NCBI GenBank assembly: GCA_041656735.1
Contig: JBBACY010000001.1
Coordinates: 62,001-126,000 of the forward strand
Length of the DNA: 64,000 bases
Reading direction: 5' to 3'
Source of the DNA: Perlabentimonas sp041656735
GTDB taxonomy: Bacteria; Bacteroidota; Bacteroidia; Bacteroidales; Tenuifilaceae
Under the pieces are notes generated by a model that did no database searches, was not told the DNA's origin, and saw only the letters and a program-made list of their open reading frames with translations. Each line of letters opens with the position of its first letter. Within the stretch, counting starts at the first letter, position 1. The position numbers and the translations under genes are program-made. Shown piece by piece: positions 45,042 to 53,583 of the stretch.

Positions 45042-45928
45042 CCCTTTAGAGCCTCTGCACCCGAAACAATTTCAAGTATTTCTTTGGTAATGGCGGCTTG
45101 TCTCGCCTTATTATACTGGAGTTTTAGTTCCTTACTAAGTTCTATTGCATTTTCGGTTGCCTGGTGCATAGCCGTCATTCGCGCCCCGTGTTCACCAATA
45201 GAATTTTCTAAAAGTATCTCATAGAAAAAGGTTTGCAGAGCCATAGGGATAATCGTTTCTAGAATAGAATCTTTACTTGGCTCAAAAGTTATTTCGGGAG
45301 CGTTAATATTTACATTCAGCTTCCCCTCGGGCTTGGTGTAGGGTAAAAAACGCTTTATAACGGGTTGCTGAACGGCTGGGTTCTTAAACTCATTGTAGGC
45401 AACATAAACAGCATCGTATAAACCTTGTTCAAATGGATTTAGCAACCTTTCGTTGCAAAATTCCATAGCGGTTTCGTAATTAGCTTTAACCACTATCTCG
45501 TCATCCATAAAATGAACATTTACCCCCTTTTTTCGTAAAATATCGGCACCTTTTTTGCCAAGTCCGAAAATTTGCAGGTTCTCAGTATTCCAAATATCCT
45601 TAAAAATATGAGGTCCCTCGTCTGCTAAATATTTAACTAAATTTTGATTGAAACCGGCACACATACTTGAATTTGACGAGAACAGGACTAGTGCTACACG
45701 TTTTAGCTGCAGAGGTTCGTTAAACCATTTATTAATTGAATCGCTTCCTGCCGTTCCCGAAACCTGAAGGAAAACTTCGTCTAGCTTTTCTGAATAGCTT
45801 TGAAATCGAAAGAATGTGTCCTGAGCTCGGTGAAATTTTGCAGCAGACACCATCTTCATAGCGCTAGTTATTTTTTGCGTCGAAGCGATGGTGTTAATCC
45901 TAGTACGTATTTCTTTAAGCCCAGACAT
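45038..45928 (-). CDS. atpG: ATP synthase gamma subunit
   Basis: A 296-residue F1 gamma subunit. The N-terminal helix LKEIRTRINTIASTQKITSAMKMVSAAKF and the C-terminal helix NSIGEHGARMTAMHQATENAIEL are the rotor coiled coil that turns inside alpha3beta3. It is the last gene of the ATP synthase operon, four bases after atpA, and ends in convergent overlap with the Na/Pi gene. Confidence 0.97.
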   Translation of the reverse strand: MSGLKEIRTRINTIASTQKITSAMKMVSAAKFHRAQDTFFRFQSYSEKLDEVFLQVSGTAGSDSINKWFNEPLQLKRVALVLFSSNSSMCAGFNQNLVKYLADEGPHIFKDIWNTENLQIFGLGKKGADILRKKGVNVHFMDDEIVVKANYETAMEFCNERLLNPFEQGLYDAVYVAYNEFKNPAVQQPVIKRFLPYTKPEGKLNVNINAPEITFEPSKDSILETIIPMALQTFFYEILLENSIGEHGARMTAMHQATENAIELSKELKLQYNKARQAAITKEILEIVSGAEALKG

Positions 45929-45931
45929 ATC

Positions 45932-47512
45932 TTAATGTGCAAATTTTGATGATGTTTCCTCTGCCAACTTAGCAAGGGTTGAAGCAATTTCATCGTTAAA
46001 AACACCCGAAGCAATTGACTCGAGAACTCCTTTATGGCTAACCCTTAAAACATTTAAAAAATCTTTCTCAAAAGCCCTAATATTTTCAACTTCAATATTT
46101 TTCAGCAAACCCGTGGTACCACAATAAATAATGGCTATTTGTTCCTCTACGGGGAGCGGACTATTTTCGCCCTGTTTTAAAATTTCAACGTTTTTGGCGC
46201 CCTTATCGAGTACGTTAAGCGTGGCATTATCTAGGTCGGAGCCAAATTTTGAGAACGCCTCCAGCTCTCTATACTGTGCTTGGTCGAGTTTTAACGTACC
46301 AGCAACCTTTTTCATCGATTTTATTTGGGCTTTCCCTCCAACCCTCGAAACAGATATACCCACGTTAATAGCAGGTCGAACACCGCTATTAAAAAGGTTT
46401 GATTCAAGGAAAATTTGACCGTCGGTAATTGAAATTACGTTGGTGGGTATATAGGCCGAAACGTCTGCTGCTTGTGTTTCAATAATGGGCAATGCGGTGA
46501 GCGAGCCACCCCCTTTAACCATTGGTCTAATTGACTCAGGAATATCATTCATTTGGGCAGCAATGCTATCGGAGTCAATAACTCTGGCAGCTCTCTCAAG
46601 CAAGCGGCTGTGCAGGTAAAAAACGTCGCCAGGGTAGGCTTCGCGTCCTGGTGGGCGGCGAAGTAGCAATGAAACCTCACGGTACGAAACAGCTTGCTTA
46701 GAAAGGTCATCGAAAACAACTAGGGCGTGCCTTCCGGTATCACGAAAAAACTCACCTATTGCTGCACCAGCAAAGGGAGCATAGAACTGCAGTGCGGCAG
46801 GGTCTGCAGCCGTTGCCGAAACAATTACCGTATAATCGAACGCCCCGTGTTTTTCGAGCGTTTTAGCAATGCTAGCAATTGTTGAGTTTTTTTGTCCGAT
46901 GGCTACATATATACAAAATACGGGTTCACCCTTCTCAAACAACGACTTTTGGTTAAGAATAGTGTCAATGGCAATGGCTGTTTTACCAGTTTGGCGGTCG
47001 CCAATAATAAGCTCTCGCTGTCCTCGGCCAATGGGTATCATAGCATCAATAGCTTTTATACCCGTTTGAAGAGGTTCGCTAACAGGCTGCCTGTAAATAA
47101 CACCTGGAGCTTTTCGCTCCAGAGGCATTTCAAATGTTTCGCCAGCAACTGGTCCTTTCCCGTCAATGGGTATTCCTAGGGTATTAATTACCCTACCGAG
47201 CAATCCGTTACCAACCTGTATTGATGCAATGCGCTTGGTTCTTTTTACCTTAAAACCCTCTTTTACTAGCTCGGTGGCGCCTAAAAGAACGATACCAACG
47301 TTATCCTCTTCGAGGTTTAGAACGATGCCCATAACGCCCGATTCGAACTCAACCAGCTCATTTGATTGAACATTTGATAATCCGAATACGCGGGCAATAC
47401 CATCGCCAACCTGAAGAACTGTTCCTATTTCCTCAAATCCTGTTTTAAGGTTAATACCCTCTAACTCTTTCCTTAGAACAGCCGATACTTCTGATGCCTT
47501 AATATCTGCCAT
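45932..47512 (-). CDS. atpA: ATP synthase alpha subunit
   Basis: A 526-residue F1 alpha subunit. It has the beta-barrel start (residues 1-95), Walker A GDRQTGKTAIA near residue 175, and RRPPGREAYPGDVFYLHSRL. VGISVSRVGGKAQIKSMKK in the C-terminal part carries the arginine-finger region (SRVGG). It has the expected length. No beta subunit is encoded in the window. Confidence 0.98.
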   Translation of the reverse strand: MADIKASEVSAVLRKELEGINLKTGFEEIGTVLQVGDGIARVFGLSNVQSNELVEFESGVMGIVLNLEEDNVGIVLLGATELVKEGFKVKRTKRIASIQVGNGLLGRVINTLGIPIDGKGPVAGETFEMPLERKAPGVIYRQPVSEPLQTGIKAIDAMIPIGRGQRELIIGDRQTGKTAIAIDTILNQKSLFEKGEPVFCIYVAIGQKNSTIASIAKTLEKHGAFDYTVIVSATAADPAALQFYAPFAGAAIGEFFRDTGRHALVVFDDLSKQAVSYREVSLLLRRPPGREAYPGDVFYLHSRLLERAARVIDSDSIAAQMNDIPESIRPMVKGGGSLTALPIIETQAADVSAYIPTNVISITDGQIFLESNLFNSGVRPAINVGISVSRVGGKAQIKSMKKVAGTLKLDQAQYRELEAFSKFGSDLDNATLNVLDKGAKNVEILKQGENSPLPVEEQIAIIYCGTTGLLKNIEVENIRAFEKDFLNVLRVSHKGVLESIASGVFNDEIASTLAKLAEETSSKFAH

Positions 47513-47533
47513 AATGTTTCTTTATAGTGCTAA

Positions 47534-48073
47534 CTAAATAATACCCAATAACTTTTTTCGAAATACTTCGAGCTCTCCTTTTACGCTCTTATCCAAATAT
47601 TTATCGCCAATGGTTAACGTAAATCCTCCTATTAACTCGGGGTTAACATCCTGCTCCATCTCTATATTCTTACTCAATTTTGAGTGTAAAAACTCTTTTA
47701 TGCCATTAACCAATTTTGCGCTTAGCTTGCTGGCACTTACAACAACAACCTTTAGTACCCCCTTTTTTTCACGATAAATATTTTGATACTGGAGCATCGT
47801 TAGGGTTAAACTGCTCTCCCGCTTGTTTTTAATATGCAGCGAGATTATTGAACTGAGGTCGGGTGTGAGCCTGCTTGAAACCGCTAAACAAATGGTTTGC
47901 TTTTTACTTGCTGGTACACCTTTCGAGTTAAGCAATTCAATAAAGTCTGGATTTTGCTTTGCAAACTCAAGCAACTTAATAGACTGCTCATACACTTGGG
48001 TAGTCAAACCTTTATCGTTTGCCCACCCCCACAGTGCACGTGCGTAGCTAGCAGAAACCCTTCCCTGATTCAT
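47534..48073 (-). CDS. atpH: ATP synthase delta subunit
   Basis: About 179 residues from the ATG at 48073 (MNQGRVSASYARALWGWAND); the longer in-frame extension has no family features. The delta/OSCP fold is shown by FIELLNSKGVPASKK, then VVVVSASKLSAKLVNGIKEFL and PELIGGFTLTIGDKYLDKSVKGEL. Delta links F1 to the b stalk. Follows atpF by one base. Confidence 0.95.
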   Translation of the reverse strand: MNQGRVSASYARALWGWANDKGLTTQVYEQSIKLLEFAKQNPDFIELLNSKGVPASKKQTICLAVSSRLTPDLSSIISLHIKNKRESSLTLTMLQYQNIYREKKGVLKVVVVSASKLSAKLVNGIKEFLHSKLSKNIEMEQDVNPELIGGFTLTIGDKYLDKSVKGELEVFRKKLLGII

Positions 48074-48074
48074 T

Positions 48075-48572
48075 TTAATTTTGTGCCGAAAGTTCGTTAA
48101 TAATCGCGCTAACCTGCTGTTCAAAATTCTCCTTGCCTTTAAGTTCCGAACGCAATATTCGCTCTGTTGTTTGGAGAATAATTGCCGAGGCGTACTTTTT
48201 AACCTCAAGCTGAGCAGCTTCTTTTTCGCGTAAAATAGTTAGGTTTGCCTTAGCAATAATACTCTGAGCCTCCTTTTCGGCTTTTGTTTTTGCCTCAAGA
48301 ATAATGCCTTCTCCTGTTTTATTCGCTCGGGTTAAAATCTCGTTCCGTTCTGATTGCGTTTTGGCAATAACCTGAGCCTTTTTTTCCTCAAGTGTTGCCA
48401 TTTCGTTGCGTGCAAACTCTGCCTCGTGCAGTGCTTTCGAAACAAAATTCTCTCTACTTTTTATAATATCGAGAATGGCTTTCCAAGCAAATTTTTTGAG
48501 GATGAATACTACAATCCCAAAGGACACTAGCATCCAAAAAAGCAGACCATAATCGGGAGTAATTAAACCCAT
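48075..48572 (-). CDS. atpF: ATP synthase b subunit
   Basis: A 165-residue peripheral stalk subunit: one N-terminal membrane helix (FWMLVSFGIVVFILKKFAW), then a long charged helix (KALHEAEFARNEMATLEEKKAQ and onward) that dimerises and binds delta. Standard length. Confidence 0.97.
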   Translation of the reverse strand: MGLITPDYGLLFWMLVSFGIVVFILKKFAWKAILDIIKSRENFVSKALHEAEFARNEMATLEEKKAQVIAKTQSERNEILTRANKTGEGIILEAKTKAEKEAQSIIAKANLTILREKEAAQLEVKKYASAIILQTTERILRSELKGKENFEQQVSAIINELSAQN

Positions 48573-48593
48573 AGCTTAGCTGTTTAGTAATTA

Positions 48594-48851
48594 TTAAAGA
48601 AGGATAACCAGAGCACAAACGATAATTGCAAAGAACGATACTCCTTCAATAAGAGCCGCTGCAACTACCATACTGCTTCGAATATCACCGGCTGCTTCGG
48701 GCTGACGAGCCATTGATTCGAGCGCCGTAGCACCAATTTTTGCAATACCGTACGATGCCCCTAATACTATGGCAGCCGAACCTATTGCAGCGCCAATTTT
48801 TGCATACGCAGCACCGGCTGCTACCTGTAATAAAATAAGAAGTGTTGTCAT
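48594..48851 (-). CDS. atpE: ATP synthase c subunit
   Basis: An 85-residue proteolipid with two membrane helices and the polar loop ARQPEA. The ion-binding Glu lies in AAALIEGVSFFAIIV. The residue after the Glu is Gly, and no Ser/Thr that marks sodium-type c rings follows it, so a proton-coupled ring is more likely. Confidence 0.97.
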   Translation of the reverse strand: MTTLLILLQVAAGAAYAKIGAAIGSAAIVLGASYGIAKIGATALESMARQPEAAGDIRSSMVVAAALIEGVSFFAIIVCALVILL

Positions 48852-48876
48852 TTTGTAAAATTTTTATGGTTAATAA

Positions 48877-49995
48877 CTAGTTATGCTCTTCGGTTGCCAT
48901 ACCCAAAAAGAGTGCGCTAAGCATAGTAAAAACAAAAGCCTGAATAAAGGCTACAAGCAATTCGAGAAACGTCATAAAAACGGTTAGAAAAATTGTTACA
49001 ACCGAAATGCCAAAGCCATAGTATGTATTAACTGCCCCAAAAATAAAGATTAGCGCAAATAGCACTAAAGCAATCATATGCCCAGCCAGCATATTAGCAA
49101 ATAAACGAACCATTAAAACCGAGGGTTTAATAATCCAACTTAACGCCTCAACCAGAGGCATAATAGGAATGGGCAGTTTTAAGAATATGGGTACGCCTGG
49201 GGGGCTAACAATATGTTTCCAAAAGTTTTTATTGGCATTGGTAAGTATGGTTATTAAAGTGATTAATGCCAACGCCATTGTAACCGCTATATTGCCAGTT
49301 ATATTTGCTCCAGCTGGAAAAATGGGTATTACTCCCAGCAAGTTATTTAAAAAGATAAAGAAAAAGATGGTAAGCAAAAATGGGGTAAGTTTCAAATAAT
49401 GTTTCTCTCCGATAGAAGATTTGGCAATATCGTCGCGAACAAATAAAATTAAACCCTCCATTAAGCTTTGCATCCCTGTTGGTGCCTTAAGCGGATTTGC
49501 TTTATACTTGCGAGCCAATGGAATAAAAACGATTAGCAGGATAGCTATTGAAAATAAGATTCCGACTACATTCTTTTTGATTGAAAAATCGAGCGGCAAG
49601 GGCGAATCTAAAATTTGCTCCTGCTCATTAACCTCCACAATTTTTCCTTCTAAATCACCTTCGGTTATCAGTTTAAATCCCTTATAGGTATTATGGCCGT
49701 GATGAAATTTAGCTGAGGAAAAAGAAAAGAGTTTATTCTTAGTTCGACTATATAAAATTATGGGTAAGGGTACGGATATGTGTGTTTCGCCAACAGTAAC
49801 AATATGCCAATCGTGCGAATCGCCAATGTGGTTAAAGATAAATTTACCCGCATCAAACTCTTTTTTTGGCGGTGTGGTCTCGTTAACCCCTTGGGTTGCG
49901 CCAACTCTTAGGCTATCTACTTCTACAGAAAAAACTGCTGTAGATGCAAGCATAACAGTAAGAAGCAAGGGATAAAAGAAGTTTCTCCTTTTCAT
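48877..49995 (-). CDS. atpB: ATP synthase a subunit
   Basis: A 372-residue a subunit, longer than the typical 250-280. It has a signal-peptide-like start (MKRRNFFYPLLLTVMLASTAVFS) and a periplasmic extension of about 120 residues, as seen in Bacteroidota. The membrane part has FLNNLLGVIPIFPAG, LSWIIKPSVLMVRLFANMLAGH (the essential Arg in the VRLFANMLAGH motif) and the terminal LVAFIQAFVFTMLSALFLG. It is preceded by a promoter box at 50021 and is the first F1Fo subunit gene on this transcript. Confidence 0.97.
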   Translation of the reverse strand: MKRRNFFYPLLLTVMLASTAVFSVEVDSLRVGATQGVNETTPPKKEFDAGKFIFNHIGDSHDWHIVTVGETHISVPLPIILYSRTKNKLFSFSSAKFHHGHNTYKGFKLITEGDLEGKIVEVNEQEQILDSPLPLDFSIKKNVVGILFSIAILLIVFIPLARKYKANPLKAPTGMQSLMEGLILFVRDDIAKSSIGEKHYLKLTPFLLTIFFFIFLNNLLGVIPIFPAGANITGNIAVTMALALITLITILTNANKNFWKHIVSPPGVPIFLKLPIPIMPLVEALSWIIKPSVLMVRLFANMLAGHMIALVLFALIFIFGAVNTYYGFGISVVTIFLTVFMTFLELLVAFIQAFVFTMLSALFLGMATEEHN

Positions 49996-50020
49996 TCAAA
50001 TAAATAATTGACGGCAAACT

Positions 50021-50050
50021 CAAATGTAGGAACTTTAAAACGCAAAACAA
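50021..50050 (-). promoter_or_regulatory. promoter upstream of atpB
   Basis: TACATTTG (50021-50028, minus strand) with TTG at 50048-50050, spaced 19 bases, fits the Bacteroidetes consensus. It sits about 25 bases before the atpB ATG, so atpBEFHAG can be transcribed apart from the two upstream genes. Confidence 0.65.
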
Positions 50051-50053
50051 TGC

Positions 50054-50464
50054 CTAACTATTAGTTTTTTGTTTTATGAAGCCTAAAAACTCCCTAACTG
50101 TTTGAAAAAGAGACAGAAAATAGAGAATGATAAAAATCACTAAGAAGGGGATTACGTATTCTCGCATAAAAATTATGAAAAGGGCTACAAATACGAGTGA
50201 ACCCAAGAATTTGATAAGGGTAATAACCATAAATCGCCTTGAAAATTTACCTGTTCCTAAATCGTGCGATTTAATTAAAATGGTGTAACTAACAACGTTA
50301 ATGGTGTAAAAATAGATAAATATAAAAGGTACCAAACTAAAGTAGTGCTGCTGTGCAAAAAAGTAAAACACAGCTGCACACACTAAAGCGAGAACCATAA
50401 ACTGTATGGTAGTTTTTTTAATAAATAGTTTTATTGCAGTGGACTTATCCATAAAAAATGGCAT
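50054..50464 (-). CDS. small membrane protein, AtpI-like (ATP synthase cluster)
   Basis: A 136-residue protein with four membrane helices (FMVLALVCAAVFYFFAQQHY; LVPFIFIYFYTINVVSYTIL; FMVITLIKFLGSLVFVALFIIF; VIPFLVIFIILYFLSLFQTV). An in-frame ATG lies four codons downstream at 50452. The size, helix count and position before atpB suggest the AtpI-type assembly factor for the c ring, but sequence similarity is not decisive. Its ATG overlaps the bactofilin stop. Confidence 0.7.
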   Translation of the reverse strand: MPFFMDKSTAIKLFIKKTTIQFMVLALVCAAVFYFFAQQHYFSLVPFIFIYFYTINVVSYTILIKSHDLGTGKFSRRFMVITLIKFLGSLVFVALFIIFMREYVIPFLVIFIILYFLSLFQTVREFLGFIKQKTNS

Positions 50465-50871
50465 TAAGCCTTTTTATCGGGTGTGTTAGAGGTTGAAGTA
50501 ACAGGGCTCTCTTTACTTACAGCTTCAATGTTCATATCGCAGTAACCTGTAAATCGGCTTCCTGGTTCAATAGCCAGTCGGCTGGTACTCATATCGCCAA
50601 TAACCCTTGCTGTTGTTTTTAGCGACAGGAGTTCTGAAACCATAAACTTACCATCAACTAATCCAGATACATCACTATTTTTGCAAGATATTTCGCCTTT
50701 AATTTTACCCGTTTCGCCAACTACAACCTTACCTTTAGCCGTAATGTTACCAACTATGCTACCATCAATTCTTAAATCGCCATTGCACATAATATCTCCG
50801 TGAATCTCGGTACCTAAACCAATTAGGTTTATGTTGTTCGAGGTTGTTTCGTTTTCGTTATACTTTGCCAT
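50464..50871 (-). CDS. bactofilin (polymer-forming cytoskeletal protein)
   Basis: A 135-residue protein with the bactofilin beta-helix: residues about 18-115 contain the periodic strands LGTEIHGDIMCNGDLRIDG, VGNITAKGKVVVGETGKIKG and LSLKTTARVIGDMSTSRLAIEPG. N- and C-terminal tails are disordered (TSTSNTPDKKA). Bactofilins form filaments at the membrane involved in cell shape. A weak -7 box TATTTTTG lies at 50913-50920 on the minus strand. Its stop overlaps the next start, so it shares a transcript with the AtpI-like gene. Confidence 0.93.
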   Translation of the reverse strand: MAKYNENETTSNNINLIGLGTEIHGDIMCNGDLRIDGSIVGNITAKGKVVVGETGKIKGEISCKNSDVSGLVDGKFMVSELLSLKTTARVIGDMSTSRLAIEPGSRFTGYCDMNIEAVSKESPVTSTSNTPDKKA

Positions 50872-50967
50872 AATAAAATAAATTTGGATTTAATTATTTC
50901 AATTACAATTTACAAAAATATGAAATGAATTGAAGAGAACGAGAGTATTTACATTTTTTTTGATTTT

Positions 50968-51645
50968 TTAACCTTTTATTACGTAGTCAACGCTGTTATG
51001 GTTAGAGGTTGTATCGGTATTATCGTTAGTATCATCGGGCAGTTCCTCCTCATCATAAAGTTCCCAGCTATATATTTTACGTTGCGGACCTTGGTGCCTG
51101 TAGGCTATAGCACAGGCAAAACCCGAAACACCTCCAAAAAGATGCCCCTCCCACGATATGGATGGCCAAAGCGGGAATACCCCCCATATCATTCCGCCAT
51201 ACAAAAATACAATTATCAACGATATGGCAGCTAATCGGGAGTCGCGCCTAAATACTCCACTAAAAAAAAGGAACGCTGCAAGTCCGTATACTAATCCACT
51301 GGCGCCAATATGGTAACTTGGCCTGCCGCCAACCCACAGGCAAATACCCGAGGCAATCCAAATAATAATAAAAACTTTATAGCTAAGCGCTCGGTAGAAG
51401 TAAATGATACCCGTACCCAATACCAAAAGAGGAACTGAATTTGCTATAAGGTGCTTAAAATCGCTATGCAAGAACGGAGTAAACAGAATACCGCTTAGCC
51501 CATCTAGGGTACGTGGGTACGTTCCAAGTTTATAAAAACTTATGCCCAAAGTTTTCTCGGTGAGAGCAACTAGCCAAAGAGCTAGCACGAAGAGTGCTGG
51601 TAGTAGTATGCTGTGTTTAAATATTTTACTCTCTACTGATGCCAA
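50968..51645 (-). CDS. rhomboid family intramembrane serine protease
   Basis: About 225 residues from the TTG at 51645. An ATG at 51714 would overlap the preceding gene by 58 bases and add a segment that looks unlike rhomboids. Six membrane helices; the catalytic Ser is in HIGASGLVYG (residue 139 of the long form) and the His in WEGHLFGGVSG (residue 191). Both are intact, so active cleavage of membrane proteins is likely. The cytoplasmic C-terminus is acidic. It follows the propeller gene by 11 bases. Confidence 0.9.
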   Translation of the reverse strand: MASVESKIFKHSILLPALFVLALWLVALTEKTLGISFYKLGTYPRTLDGLSGILFTPFLHSDFKHLIANSVPLLVLGTGIIYFYRALSYKVFIIIWIASGICLWVGGRPSYHIGASGLVYGLAAFLFFSGVFRRDSRLAAISLIIVFLYGGMIWGVFPLWPSISWEGHLFGGVSGFACAIAYRHQGPQRKIYSWELYDEEELPDDTNDNTDTTSNHNSVDYVIKG

Positions 51646-51656
51646 AATACAATATT

Positions 51657-52781
51657 TTAAGGTAAAGTAAACTCTGGGGCAACGCAATACAATCCCTCCA
51701 TTGATGATATCCATAAGCGGTCGGTAAGGTCAACATAAAAAGATAACACCCTTTCGGCTTTTAGCTGGGGATGATTTACAATTTTATGCCATTGTGTACC
51801 ATCAAAAACGGTAATACCCTCACTCTTACGATGGGTTAGCGAACCACCAATCCAAATGCGATTTTGACTATCGGAAATTATGGCGTCGACACACGGTTTT
51901 GCAAGGGTTTTAGGTGAACTAAAACCAACCCACTCTGCACCATCAAAAATGGACAATCCACCCCTAGACCTACTATAGCAACTGCCAACCCAGAGCTTAC
52001 CATCGAGAGATTGGTAAAAAGTGCTAGCCGAATTATCGAACAGCCCGTGTCTGCCCGAAAAGGTTTGCCATATTTCGCCATTGTAAACGCTTACCCCCTC
52101 GGCAGAGAATCGCGAACCGCACCAAACATAGCCCTTATCATCACTATAAATACTTGTTACCGATGTAATTGCCCTATTATTTTGCGGCACAATTTGAATT
52201 GTGTTATCCTGAAAATATGCAAGTCCCGACTCGGACCCAATCCATACAATTCCCCTATAATCCTGATGAATAGCGGTAACAAAATTATCGGGCAACCCGT
52301 TTAGGGTGGTGAAATGCAACCACTGCCCGCGCTTGTTAATAAGCAACCCGCTTGCTGTACCAATCCATATTTCAAACTTATTAACTATGGCAAAACAGTT
52401 AACAAATGTTCTGGCCAAATTAAAGGGTATTTGTATCGTATCGGGCTTGTTTGCCGAAATCCAAACCAAAAAAGCCTTCCCTTTGCTATCAACTAGGTTT
52501 CCGCCAAAAATAATACTTCCATCAAGTAATTTAATTGAAGTGTGGTACGAGCCATTGGGCAAACTATCGGAGCCCGACACCTGTTGGAATTCTCCGTTAC
52601 TTATAAACCCTAGCGCCCCATCGTTATTGCCATCGCTAAGTCCAACCCAAATGCACGTTGTATCCGTTTGCTGGAAAGTAAAAGGATGCTGACCGCTGGG
52701 TAAACTAACCTCACTAACCTGAGCGTAAGTCAAAAAGAATGCTGAGGTAAAAATAAGAATTAGGCAAAGGGTACGTTTCAT
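51657..52781 (-). CDS. secreted beta-propeller protein (two-component-regulator-type propeller repeats)
   Basis: A 374-residue exported protein (signal MKRTLCLILIFTSAFFLTYAQ). It has about seven repeats of the Reg_prop kind, in the form WVGLSDGNNDGALG / IWIGTASGLLIN / GIVWIGSESGLAYFQ / YVWCGSRFSAEGVSVYNGEIW / KLWVGSCYSR / RIWIGGSLTHR / RLWISSMEGLYCV. This is the extracellular ligand-sensing module of hybrid two-component systems, but no kinase or other signalling domain follows. A free periplasmic or surface propeller. The next gene is a rhomboid. Confidence 0.88.
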   Translation of the reverse strand: MKRTLCLILIFTSAFFLTYAQVSEVSLPSGQHPFTFQQTDTTCIWVGLSDGNNDGALGFISNGEFQQVSGSDSLPNGSYHTSIKLLDGSIIFGGNLVDSKGKAFLVWISANKPDTIQIPFNLARTFVNCFAIVNKFEIWIGTASGLLINKRGQWLHFTTLNGLPDNFVTAIHQDYRGIVWIGSESGLAYFQDNTIQIVPQNNRAITSVTSIYSDDKGYVWCGSRFSAEGVSVYNGEIWQTFSGRHGLFDNSASTFYQSLDGKLWVGSCYSRSRGGLSIFDGAEWVGFSSPKTLAKPCVDAIISDSQNRIWIGGSLTHRKSEGITVFDGTQWHKIVNHPQLKAERVLSFYVDLTDRLWISSMEGLYCVAPEFTLP

Positions 52782-52921
52782 CAGTACGTTAGTTTATGGC
52801 AAAAAGGAGCTTTACTGAACAAACCATTGATTTTTGTATCTTTAATAACGAATACAATTGTAAAGAACACTAGAGACTGTAATATGCTTATAACCTTAAA
52901 AATTGAACAGTACTAATTTTA

Positions 52922-53037
52922 ATGCCGTTTAGCTCAGCAAAATTTAGCCTACTTTTAAATTATAACCGTCCCCTTCGACTTCAGGGTGACGGTCAGGCTG
53001 AGCGCAGTCGAAACCGACTGTACTAGCTAAACAACAT
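52922..53037. repeat. 116-bp MITE-like element, copy 2
   Basis: Ends ATGCCGTTTAGCT (52922-52934) and AGCTAAACAACAT (53025-53037) are inverted repeats with 11 of 13 matches. The interior reads, on the minus strand, GTCGGTTTCGACTGCGCTCAGCCTGACCGTCA-type sequence that matches copy 1 at 38577-38694. The orientation is opposite to copy 1. It lies in the divergent gap between the propeller gene and the AsmA-like gene. Confidence 0.78.
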
Positions 53038-53543
53038 TGATTATTAATTTACTAATTATTGTATCAACACCCAGTAAATGTTTGTGTTACTCTTTTTGCA
53101 CGCTGTAACTCTACTGAATTATGCATTATAACCCATTGTGGAGTTTACAACTTCGCCCGATAAAACAAATGTAGTAATTTTCTTTGTTTGGAGACCAAAC
53201 AATCAAATCGTTTGGTTAGGAGATTGAGGAAAGAGGGCTTATCTGCAAAGATATTTTAGCTCAATTTGCAAAAAATGAACACCAAAACATTTAGTATTCA
53301 CATATATTTGCTGAATAATTAAACCTTCGGATTATTACCAATAAAATTTGAATAACCTTGCGAATAATATTCCGTAAAATTAAATTGACATACTGAAATA
53401 GTACATTTAGGGTTTTAAGGTAAATAGTATTAAGTCACACGTTTAAATATACAAGGCTATTGTCAAAATGTACCGCTACATACTTTAAAAGCCATCGTTT
53501 TTATTTTAAATTTGCAGTTCTGTTTTCATTGCTGTTTTATAGC
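53038..53543. other. long AT-rich intergenic sequence upstream of the AsmA-like gene
   Basis: About 500 bases without a gene. A small hairpin GTTTGGAGACCAAAC lies at 53186-53200. No repeat or RNA gene is recognised. It may contain regulatory sites for the AsmA-like gene. Confidence 0.45.
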
Positions 53544-53551
53544 TATTTTTG
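53544..53551 (+). promoter_or_regulatory. -7 box of the AsmA-like gene
   Basis: TATTTTTG fits TAnnTTTG and ends 32 bases before the ATG at 53584. Confidence 0.5.
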
Positions 53552-53583
53552 CATACATTATTTTTGTTAAATAAGCACTTGCT

